Notes under the pieces: generated by a model
The model's database searches: none
Told to the model about the DNA's origin: nothing
Seen by the model: only the letters and a program-made list of their open reading frames with translations
Assembly (NCBI RefSeq): GCF_014650115.1
Contig: NZ_BMUI01000015.1
Coordinates: 62,001 to 126,000 of the forward strand
Source: Streptomyces olivaceoviridis
Lineage (GTDB): Bacteria; Actinomycetota; Actinomycetes; Streptomycetales; Streptomycetaceae
DNA length: 64,000 bases
Direction: 5' to 3'
Position numbers and translations under genes: made by a program
Shown here: positions 1-6,320 of the stretch, piece by piece
Layout of the letters: each line of letters opens with the position of its first letter
Position numbering within the stretch: position 1 is the first letter of the stretch

Positions 1-601
1 GCAGCAGGGTCAATGTCGTGTCGAGCGCCGCTTCCAGGTGCCCGATGGCGCCGGTGGACATCAGGATGGTCACGCCGCCCTGCACCGCGGCGACGAGTGC
101 GGCCGCCGTCCGGTCGGCGTCCAGCCTGCGGTCGACCTCGCCGCTGTCCTGCATGTGCCGGATGCCGGTGCGCAGGGCGGACTGCCACTGGCTGATCAAC
201 TGGCCCGTGAGTGCCTGTGCGGCCGGGGTGGTGCGGCCCAGCTCGGTGATCAGCACGCCGAGCGGACAGTTGACGCCCTGCTGCTCGTACCGCCGTACGA
301 CCGCGTCGCGCCACGCCTGCCAGGCCGCCCACGTGGTCAGGTCGCCGAGGTGCGGTTCCTGGTCCTCCAGGACGCGTTCGGCCTCGCGGCCGGCCACCGC
401 CAGCAGCAACTCCTCCTTTCCGCCCGGGAAGTAGTGGAAGATCTGGCTCTTGCTGGTCCCGGTGCGGGCCCGGATGTCGTCGAGTGTCGTTCCGGCGGCG
501 CCCCGCTCGCGGATCTCCTCGGCCGCGCCCTCCACGATGCGGCGCCGGGTGGCCATGCCCTTGGGCGTCAGCCGCGGTGCGGTCCCGTCATGCATGCTCA
601 C
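1..601 (-). CDS. TetR family transcriptional regulator (3' end cut by window edge)
   Basis: The reading frame starts at a GTG (599-601) with GGAGGAG five bases upstream and runs off the left edge still open, giving about 200 residues. Residues 10-60 form a TetR-type DNA-binding domain: the recognition helix and following tract read TSKSQIFHYFPGGKEELL, which is the family hallmark. The remainder looks like a TetR_C ligand domain with a CPLGVL segment common in regulators of small oxidoreductase genes. A second ATG lies two codons downstream (593-595). The gene is divergent from the phosphotransferase gene at 740 and could control it or the intergenic region (inference). The ligand is unknown. 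The fold is certain; the biological role is not. Confidence 0.85.
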   Translation of the reverse strand, partial: MSMHDGTAPRLTPKGMATRRRIVEGAAEEIRERGAAGTTLDDIRARTGTSKSQIFHYFPGGKEELLLAVAGREAERVLEDQEPHLGDLTTWAAWQAWRDAVVRRYEQQGVNCPLGVLITELGRTTPAAQALTGQLISQWQSALRTGIRHMQDSGEVDRRLDADRTAAALVAAVQGGVTILMSTGAIGHLEAALDTTLTLL

Positions 602-739
602 GTGCCCTCCTCCACTCCCCGCTCTGGACTTGCGGGTCCATTTTATGCGAGGGGGCGTAGCGCCGCCTTCTTCGGGCACCGCCCTGTCAACCCTCCCGTA
701 GGGTGCCCGGGTTGGCGTGACGGAGAGGCGGGCGGGGAC

Positions 740-1723
740 ATGGCACCCAGGGCAGTGACGCGGGAGCGGTTGGCGGGTGCGGCACGGGCCGCGCTGGGTG
801 GCGGGCGACGGCTGGAGGCGGTCGAGCGGGTCGCGGGCGGCAGCAAGAAGGGCGTGTACCGGCTGGTGATGGACGACGCGTCGACGGCGGTCGCCTATGT
901 GTGGGACGACGACGAGAACTACTGGCCGGCGGCCCCGGGCGACGACGACCTCACCGACCCGTTCTCACCCGGTCTCGGACTGGACCTGTTCGAGGCCGCC
1001 CACGCGCGGCTGGACGCGCTCGGCGTCCGTGTCCCGGCGATCCGCCTGGTCGAGCGGGCCGGCGTCCACGGCCCGTCCGATCTCGCGGTCGTGGAGGACG
1101 TCCGGGGGGAGAACCTGCGGGACCTCGTCGCGCGCGACCCACGCGCCGCCGCCCCGGTCCTGGACCGGCTCGGGGAGGCGCTGGAGGCGATGCGGCGCCA
1201 CCGTGCCCCCGGTTACGGCAAAGTGGCCGTGGTCGACGGCTCAGGGGCGTCACGCGGGACGTCGTGCGAGGGGGTCGTCCTCGACCGCGCGCTGCGGGAC
1301 CTCGCGGAGGCCGCCTCACGGGATCCGCGGATCGGCGCGGCCCGCGTCCGACTGGAGGAGCGGCTGCGGGACCTGGCGGGCGCGGTGCGGCCCCGCGAGC
1401 GGTACGCGGTCGTGCACGGCGAGCTGGGACCCGACCACGTGCTGGTCGACGCGGACGGCCGTCCCGTGCTGATCGACATCGAGGGCACGATGTACTTCGA
1501 CGTCGAATGGGAGCACGTCTTCCTGCGGATCCGCCTGGGCGACGCGTACGGTCCGCTGGCGGTGGCCGGCCTGGACGAGGACCGGCTCGCGCTCTACCTG
1601 CTGGCGCAGCGGCTCTCGCTGACGGCGGGGCCGCTGCGGCTGCTCGACGGGGAATTCCCCGACCGGGCGGCGATGGCGGGCATCGCCGAGCACAACCTGC
1701 GAGCGGCGCTCGACCTGTGCTGA
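740..1723 (+). CDS. Aminoglycoside-phosphotransferase-fold family protein
   Basis: A 327-residue cytosolic protein. It carries a variant kinase catalytic loop, HGELGPDHV at residues 226-234, in place of the usual HGDLxxxN, followed by LIDIEG (D246) where APH-type kinases have the metal-binding DxD/DFE motif. The N-terminal half (SKKGVYRLVM near residue 35) looks like the nucleotide-binding lobe. This layout is that of the APH/choline kinase-like superfamily, which contains antibiotic kinases and many uncharacterised small-molecule kinases. The ATG at 740 follows GGCGGGG; longer upstream frames are shadows. The catalytic Asp is replaced by Glu and the Asn by His, so activity may be altered. 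No substrate can be named. The gene stands alone, followed by a 200-bp gap before crcB. Confidence 0.75.
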   Translation: MAPRAVTRERLAGAARAALGGGRRLEAVERVAGGSKKGVYRLVMDDASTAVAYVWDDDENYWPAAPGDDDLTDPFSPGLGLDLFEAAHARLDALGVRVPAIRLVERAGVHGPSDLAVVEDVRGENLRDLVARDPRAAAPVLDRLGEALEAMRRHRAPGYGKVAVVDGSGASRGTSCEGVVLDRALRDLAEAASRDPRIGAARVRLEERLRDLAGAVRPRERYAVVHGELGPDHVLVDADGRPVLIDIEGTMYFDVEWEHVFLRIRLGDAYGPLAVAGLDEDRLALYLLAQRLSLTAGPLRLLDGEFPDRAAMAGIAEHNLRAALDLC

Positions 1724-1929
1724 CCCCCCGACGCCGCTCCAGGGCAGCCGGCGCGACGGTGGTCGGTGCCCCCGGTTACCCTGGTCACCAGCGGCGGCCG
1801 GACCAGGCGGTCGCGCGGCGGTGGGGCTCGCCGCACCCCGAACCGCGGCATCGACGCCGCCGACAGTCCCTGCTTGTGAGCGCCCGCGCCCGCATGCCGG
1901 GCGGCCGCACGAGTAGGAGACGCGCGTCC

Positions 1930-2415
1930 ATGACAGCTCCCCGCGACCAGATCACGGAGCCCACGGTTTCCGGTGTCGGTCCGTCCGCGCCCACGTGGCG
2001 CCGCGGACTCGCCGACGGGCAGGCGCCCGTGATCACGGTGGTGGCGGCCGGTGGCGCGCTGGGGGCCGTGGCCCGCTACGGCGCCTCCCTGCTGTGGCCG
2101 ACCTCCCCAGGCTCCTTCCCCTGGACCACCCTCGTGGTGAACGCGACCGGCTGCGCGGTGATCGGGGTCTTCATGGTCGTCATCACGGACGTGTGGGCCG
2201 CGCACCGGCTGGTACGCCCCTTCTTCGGCACCGGCGTCCTGGGCGGCTTCACCACCTTCTCCACCTACAGCGTCGACATCCAGCAGCTCGTGCAGAGCGG
2301 TCACGCCCGCACCGGCCTGGCCTACCTGGCCGCCACCCTGCTCGCCGCGCTCGCGGCCGTGTGGCTCGCGGCAGCGGCGACCCGCCGCCTGATCTCGTGC
2401 AGGAGGACGAAGTGA
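1930..2415 (+). CDS. crcB: Fluoride channel subunit CrcB/FluC (first copy)
   Basis: A 161-residue membrane protein with four predicted helices after a polar tail of about 35 residues. The family signature is clear: GAVARYG in helix 1, VVNATGCAVIG in helix 2, and GVLGGFTTFSTYSVD in the broken helix 3 that forms the central Na+ site and fluoride path. CrcB/Fluc channels export fluoride passively as dual-topology dimers; in Gram-positives two genes often make a heterodimer, and a second copy lies downstream. The ATG at 1930 follows AGGAGACGCGCGTCC. The stop overlaps the start of the DUF190 gene. No fluoride-riboswitch consensus is visible upstream. Confidence 0.95.
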   Translation: MTAPRDQITEPTVSGVGPSAPTWRRGLADGQAPVITVVAAGGALGAVARYGASLLWPTSPGSFPWTTLVVNATGCAVIGVFMVVITDVWAAHRLVRPFFGTGVLGGFTTFSTYSVDIQQLVQSGHARTGLAYLAATLLAALAAVWLAAAATRRLISCRRTK

Positions 2416-2768
2416 CCCGGTTGCACGGCTCCGCGCTACGCCTGACCATCTTCGTCGGCGAGGGCGACACCTTCCGTCACAAGCCGCTCTACGGCGAGAT
2501 CATCCACCGCGCCCACAAGGCCGGGCTGGCCGGCGCGAGCGCGTTCAAGGGCATCGAGGGCTACGGCGCCTCCTCCCTGATCCACACCAGCCGCCTGCTG
2601 TCGCTCAGCGAGGACCTGCCCGTGGCGATCGTCATCGTGGACGACGCGGCCCGGGTCCGCGCCTTCCTGCCCCAACTGGACGACCTGGTCACGGAGGGGC
2701 TGGTGATCCTCGACGAGTGCGAGGTCATCCGCTACGTCGGACGTCACGGGGAGAAGCGGGCGAAGTGA
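2412..2768 (+). CDS. DUF190 family protein of the fluoride-channel operon
   Basis: A 118-residue soluble protein starting at a GTG whose GTGA overlaps the crcB stop. It matches the DUF190 pattern: an N-terminal LTIFVGEGD strand, HKPLYGEIIHRAHKAGLAGA, and FKGIEGYGASS, followed by LPVAIVIVDD and a C-terminal LDECEVIRY strand. DUF190 proteins have a ferredoxin-like, PII/CutA-like fold. The family is commonly found beside crcB but its biochemical role is not established. Its 4-bp coupling to both flanking channel genes implies co-translation and suggests an accessory or regulatory role in fluoride export (inference). Confidence 0.85.
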   Translation: MTRLHGSALRLTIFVGEGDTFRHKPLYGEIIHRAHKAGLAGASAFKGIEGYGASSLIHTSRLLSLSEDLPVAIVIVDDAARVRAFLPQLDDLVTEGLVILDECEVIRYVGRHGEKRAK

Positions 2769-3139
2769 ACTGGCTCCTCGTCATCGCCGGTGCCGTGGTC
2801 GGAGCGCCGCTGCGGTACCTGACCGACCGCACCGTGCAGGCCCGGCACGACACCGTCCTGCCCTGGGGCACCTTCGTCGTGAACGTGACCGGCTGCCTGG
2901 TCCTGGGGCTGCTGTCCGGCGCCGTCACCTACGGCGCCGCCTCTCACTCGGTGCAACTGCTGGTCGGCACCGGGTTCTGCGGAGCGCTGTCCACCTACTC
3001 GACCTTCTCCTACGAGACGCTGCGGCTGGCCGAGGCCGGCGCCAGGTTCTTCGCCGCCGCCAACGTGGTCGCCAGCGTGGTCACCGGCCTCGGCGCCGCG
3101 TTCATCGGCACCGCCGTCGCCCAGGCGATGTGGGCCTGA
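2765..3139 (+). CDS. crcB: Fluoride channel subunit CrcB/FluC (second copy)
   Basis: A 124-residue four-helix protein starting with GTG at 2765, overlapping the DUF190 stop by four bases. It has the CrcB motifs GAPLRYL, VVNVTGCLVLG and GFCGALSTYSTFSYE. It is shorter than the first copy because it lacks the N-terminal polar extension. Two consecutive crcB paralogs are typical of Gram-positive Fluc pairs, where oppositely oriented subunits assemble into one channel. The three genes form one tightly coupled operon. After the stop there are 215 bp of spacer containing an inverted repeat and the rox regulatory element. Confidence 0.95.
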   Translation: MNWLLVIAGAVVGAPLRYLTDRTVQARHDTVLPWGTFVVNVTGCLVLGLLSGAVTYGAASHSVQLLVGTGFCGALSTYSTFSYETLRLAEAGARFFAAANVVASVVTGLGAAFIGTAVAQAMWA

Positions 3140-3228
3140 ACGCGACGGGCGGACGGGGCGGTCAGGTCAGAGCCGCACATGACCCCGCGCACATGGCCCG
3201 GCAGACACGACCCGGCACACATGACAAA

Positions 3229-3254
3229 GGCAAGGAGATCACCCACTCCTTGCC
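3229..3254. repeat. 9-bp inverted repeat upstream of rox
   Basis: GGCAAGGAG (3229-3237) and CTCCTTGCC (3246-3254) are perfect reverse complements separated by eight bases. There is no T-run, so it could be the crcB operon terminator or an operator. Its core CAAGG/CCTTG echoes the arms of the palindrome 22 bp downstream. Confidence 0.7.
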
Positions 3255-3276
3255 ACTCTCAACATATAGCGCACAG

Positions 3277-3297
3277 GGGGCCTTGCGGCAAGGCCCC
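3277..3297. promoter_or_regulatory. Rifamycin-associated element (RAE) upstream of rox
   Basis: GGGGCCTTG-CGG-CAAGGCCCC is a perfect 9-bp inverted repeat with a 3-bp centre. It closely matches the published rifamycin-associated element (a 19-bp inverted repeat with core CTTGCGGCAAG) found upstream of rifamycin-inactivating genes in actinomycetes. It lies 57 bp before the rox ATG and just downstream of the AT-rich sequence AACATATAGC (3261-3270), a likely -10 region. It is expected to confer rifampicin-inducible expression. Confidence 0.85.
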
Positions 3298-3353
3298 GGT
3301 GGTGTTGCAGAATCTCCGGCCTCGACCAGAACCTGCGGAAATGGGGGGCCTTG

Positions 3354-4793
3354 ATGATCGACGTGCTCGTGGTCGGCGGCGGACCGACCGGCTTGATGCT
3401 GGCCTGCGAACTGCGGCTGCACGGCGTACACGTGGTGGTGCTGGAGAAGTTGACCGAGCCGACCCGGGAGTCCCGCGGGCGCGGCCTGCACGCGCGCAGC
3501 GTGGAGATCATGGACCAGCGCGGCCTGCTCGACCGGTTCCTGGCGGCCGGTGAGAAGTTCCGCGTCGGCGGGCTCTTCGGCGGTGTCATGAAGCCGTGGC
3601 CGGAACGGCTGGACACGGCTCATCCGTACGGCCTCGCCATCTCGCAGCAGGCCACCGAACGGCTGCTGAACGAGCGTGCCCTGGAAGCCGGTGCCGAGAT
3701 CCGGCGCGGCCACGAGGTGGTCGGGCTGAGCCAGGACGCGGACGGGGTGACGGCCGAACTGGCCGACGGCACGCGGCTGCGCTCGCGGTACCTCGTCGGG
3801 TGCGACGGCGGTCGCAGTACGGTGCGCAAGCTGCTCGGCGTCGGCTTCCCCGGTGAGCCCTCCAGGATCGAGACGCTGCTGGGTGACATGGAGGTGACCG
3901 AGGATCCGGCCACGATCGCCGCCGTCGTCGCGGAGGTCCGCAAGACCCAGCTCCGGTTCGGCGCCATTCCCGACGTGGACGGGAACAAGGGGCTGTACCG
4001 CATCGGCGTCCCCGCCGACGGGGTGGCCGAAGACCGTACGACCGCGCCGACCCTGGAGGAGTTCACGGCACGGCTGCGGGCGGTCGCGGGCACCGACTTC
4101 GGGGCGCACTCCCCGCGTTGGCTGTCCCGGTTCGGTGACGCCACCCGGCAGGCCGAGCGCTACCGGGTCTGCCGGGTGCTGCTGGCCGGCGACGCGGCGC
4201 ACATCCACCCGCCGACCGGCGGGCAGGGGCTCAACCTCGGCGTCCAGGACGCGTTCAACCTGGGCTGGAAGCTGGCCGCCGAGGTGGCCGGCTGGGCGCC
4301 GGAGGGCCTGCTGGACAGCTACCACGCCGAACGGCATCCGGTGGGCGCCGCCGTACTGGACAACACCCGTGCGCAGATGACGCTGCTGGGGACCGATCCG
4401 GGTGCGACCGCGCTGCGGGAACTGTTCGGCAGGCTCATGGACTTCGAGGAGGTGAACCGGTACGTCACCGGGATCATCACCGCGGTCGACGTCCGCTACG
4501 ACCTCGGAGAGGGGCACGACCTGCTCGGCCGGCGTCTGCGGGACGTCCAGCTGAAGCGGGGCCGCCTCTACGGGCTGACGCACGGCGGCCGTGGACTGCT
4601 GCTCGACCGGACCGGCCGGCTCTCGGCGGCGGGCTGGACGGACCGGGTCGACCATGTCGCCGACGTCAGCGAGGAACTGGAGGTGCCCGCGGTACTGCTG
4701 CGACCGGACGGCCATGTGGCCTGGATCGGCGAGGACCAGCGGGAGCTGCACGACCACCTGTCCCGGTGGTTCGGCGCGGCCGTGGGGCAGTGA
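3354..4793 (+). CDS. rox: Rifampicin monooxygenase (Rox-type FAD monooxygenase)
   Basis: A 479-residue class A flavoprotein monooxygenase. It has the Rossmann FAD motif GGGPTG (residues 8-13), the GCDGGRS loop (149-155) with the DG motif, and GDAAHIHPPTGGQG (279-292), which contacts FAD ribityl and the active site. The length and sequence through FGDATRQAERYRV and DAFNLGWKLA resemble characterised Streptomyces Rox enzymes, which hydroxylate the rifamycin naphthalene ring and inactivate the drug using NADPH and O2. The rifamycin-associated element immediately upstream independently supports this. The ATG at 3354 was preferred over the in-frame TTG at 3351. An anthracycline-type hydroxylase is a weaker alternative. 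Likely monocistronic, ending at a hairpin terminator. Confidence 0.9.
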   Translation: MIDVLVVGGGPTGLMLACELRLHGVHVVVLEKLTEPTRESRGRGLHARSVEIMDQRGLLDRFLAAGEKFRVGGLFGGVMKPWPERLDTAHPYGLAISQQATERLLNERALEAGAEIRRGHEVVGLSQDADGVTAELADGTRLRSRYLVGCDGGRSTVRKLLGVGFPGEPSRIETLLGDMEVTEDPATIAAVVAEVRKTQLRFGAIPDVDGNKGLYRIGVPADGVAEDRTTAPTLEEFTARLRAVAGTDFGAHSPRWLSRFGDATRQAERYRVCRVLLAGDAAHIHPPTGGQGLNLGVQDAFNLGWKLAAEVAGWAPEGLLDSYHAERHPVGAAVLDNTRAQMTLLGTDPGATALRELFGRLMDFEEVNRYVTGIITAVDVRYDLGEGHDLLGRRLRDVQLKRGRLYGLTHGGRGLLLDRTGRLSAAGWTDRVDHVADVSEELEVPAVLLRPDGHVAWIGEDQRELHDHLSRWFGAAVGQ

Positions 4794-4795
4794 GC

Positions 4796-4845
4796 GGGCG
4801 GGTGCGGTCACCGGCGCGTACGGCGCCGTACGGCGGCACCCGCCC
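4796..4845. terminator. Bidirectional terminator between rox and the aldo/keto reductase
   Basis: GGGCGGGTGC (4796-4805) pairs perfectly with GCACCCGCCC (4836-4845), and the 30-nt apex holds a nested GGCGCGTACGGCGCC-like palindrome. It fills the gap between two convergent genes. Confidence 0.75.
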
Positions 4846-4852
4846 CTCGGGG

Positions 4853-5839
4853 TCAGCGGTTGACGAAGGTGAGGCTGGTCGCGTCGTAACGGCTGCCCGC
4901 GATGTGCTCGGGCGGGGCCGCGGCCTCGATCGCGGCGATCTCCTCGGCGGACAGCCCCACGTCCAGCGCCGCGAGGTTCTCCTCCAGGTACCGCTGCCGA
5001 CGGGTGCCGGGGATCGGCACCACGTCGTCGCCCCGGTGCTGCAACCAGGCCAGGGCGAGCTGGCCGGCCGTGACGGACCTGGCGGCGGCCAGCTCGTCCA
5101 GCTTCGCGACGATCGCCAGGTTCCGTTCGAGGTTGCCGTCGGCGAACCGCGGCTGGCCGCGCCGTACGTCGGTCTCCGCCAGCCCGTCGACCGAGCTGTA
5201 GCGGCCGGTCAGGAAGCCGCGCCCGAGCGGCGAGAAGGGGACCAGCCCGATGCCGAGTTCACGGCAGACCGGGACGGTCTCCGCCTCCAGGTCCCGGGTC
5301 CACAGCGACCACTCGCTCTGCAACGCGGAGATCGGATGGACCGCGTGCGCCCGCCGGATGGTCCCCGCGCCGGCCTCGGACAGCCCCAGGTACCGCACCT
5401 TGCCGGCCCGCACCAGCTCGGCCATGGCCCCGACGGTCTCCTCGATCGGCACCCGCGGATCGACCCGGTGCTGGTAGTAGAGGTCGATGTGGTCGACCCC
5501 GAGCCGGCGCAGGGAGGCCTCGCACGCCTGGCGCACATAGGCGGCGTCGCCGCGGATCAGGGTGGGCTCGCCCAGGCGGTTGGCGAAGCCGAACTTGGTC
5601 GCCAGCACCACTTCGTCGCGCCGCCCGGCGACGGCCCTCCCGATCAGCTCCTCGTTGTGCCCGGCGCCGTAGAAGTCGGCGGTGTCGAGGAGGGTGACCC
5701 CGAGGTCCAGGGCGTGATGCAGCGTCGCGATCGACTGCGCGTCGTCCGAGGCGCCGTACCCGTGGCTCATGCCCATGCAGCCGAGCCCCTGCGCGGAGAC
5801 CGCCAGTTCGCCCAGGTACCGGGTGGGGACGTCGGTCAT
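4853..5839 (-). CDS. Aldo/keto reductase
   Basis: A 328-residue (alpha/beta)8 NADPH-dependent oxidoreductase. The catalytic tetrad is visible as D52 and Y57 (LDTADFYG), K82 (LATKFGF) and H124 (YYQHRVD). The C-terminal VPIPGTRRQRYLEEN stretch is the cofactor phosphate-binding loop of the bacterial AKR13/AKR11-like group (YajO/IolS type). The usual substrates are aldehydes and quinones of xenobiotic or oxidative origin. The ATG at 5839 was chosen because the MerR-type promoter at 5878-5908 lies just upstream; the extra 38 codons of the longer frame would overlap that promoter. Probably induced by a MerR-family activator sensing an electrophile (inference). Confidence 0.92.
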   Translation of the reverse strand: MTDVPTRYLGELAVSAQGLGCMGMSHGYGASDDAQSIATLHHALDLGVTLLDTADFYGAGHNEELIGRAVAGRRDEVVLATKFGFANRLGEPTLIRGDAAYVRQACEASLRRLGVDHIDLYYQHRVDPRVPIEETVGAMAELVRAGKVRYLGLSEAGAGTIRRAHAVHPISALQSEWSLWTRDLEAETVPVCRELGIGLVPFSPLGRGFLTGRYSSVDGLAETDVRRGQPRFADGNLERNLAIVAKLDELAAARSVTAGQLALAWLQHRGDDVVPIPGTRRQRYLEENLAALDVGLSAEEIAAIEAAAPPEHIAGSRYDATSLTFVNR

Positions 5840-5877
5840 ACTGCTGCCTCCTGCGCTCGTCGGACCGTTCACCCGGG

Positions 5878-5908
5878 ACGCTAGGTATTGGAGTGCGCTC
5901 CATGTCAA
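5878..5908 (-). promoter_or_regulatory. MerR-type promoter and operator of the aldo/keto reductase
   Basis: On the minus strand, TTGACA (5903-5908) and TAGCGT (5878-5883) are separated by 19 bp that contain the dyad TGGAGCGCACTCCA (5889-5902). A long 19-bp spacer occupied by a GGAG-N4-CTCC dyad is the classic arrangement activated by MerR-family regulators of the aldehyde/redox branch. The activator is not adjacent. Confidence 0.75.
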
Positions 5909-5984
5909 ACGACGGCCGGCCGTGGTGGCCGAGACCCTCGTCCGGCGGGACACCGCCAGGCGCGCCCCGGCCCCGGCTCACACG

Positions 5985-6255
5985 GCATGACAGGACGCCT
6001 GCGGTTCGGGCAGCCAGCCCTGGGGTGCCCGGTGCCGGTGCGCCACAGCAGTGACCAGGCGTACAGCGGTGTGGGGTCGACGAGCGGTACGGAGCGCAGT
6101 CCGGGGACGTCCGGCAGGGGCACGTCGGCGGGGAGCAGCGAGAGGCGGCGCGGCCCGGCCGCCACCTCGGCGAGGAAGTGGGCGAGGCCGAGGTTGACGC
6201 TCGTGGCCCTGTTCCGGATCGCGAACCGGTCGGCGAACTGGTGGAGGAAGCGCGA
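5985..6255 (-). pseudogene. Decayed LysR-type regulator, C-terminal remnant
   Basis: The minus strand reads FLHQFADRFAIRNRATSVNL, then LAHFLAEVAAG, LSLLPADVPLPDVPGLRSV and PLVDPTPLYAWSLLWRTG. This is the end of a LysR substrate-binding domain; the PLVDPTPxxxWSLLW block is characteristic of Streptomyces LysR proteins. The helix-turn-helix and most of the ligand domain are missing, upstream sequence is out of frame, and the sedolisin gene begins only about 65 bp away. The C-terminal frame runs on past the expected end to about 5905. A deletion has removed the N-terminal three quarters. Confidence 0.55.
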
Positions 6256-6320
6256 CGGCCCCCGCCCCCGGACGTGTCCCGGGACGAGGGCCGTGCGCGT
6301 GCCCGCCGCCGTGCGGCGCG

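Noticed and set aside
1724..1929. Fluoride riboswitch upstream of crcB
   Set aside because: I looked for the crcB-motif conserved segments and pseudoknot pairing but saw no convincing match in the leader.
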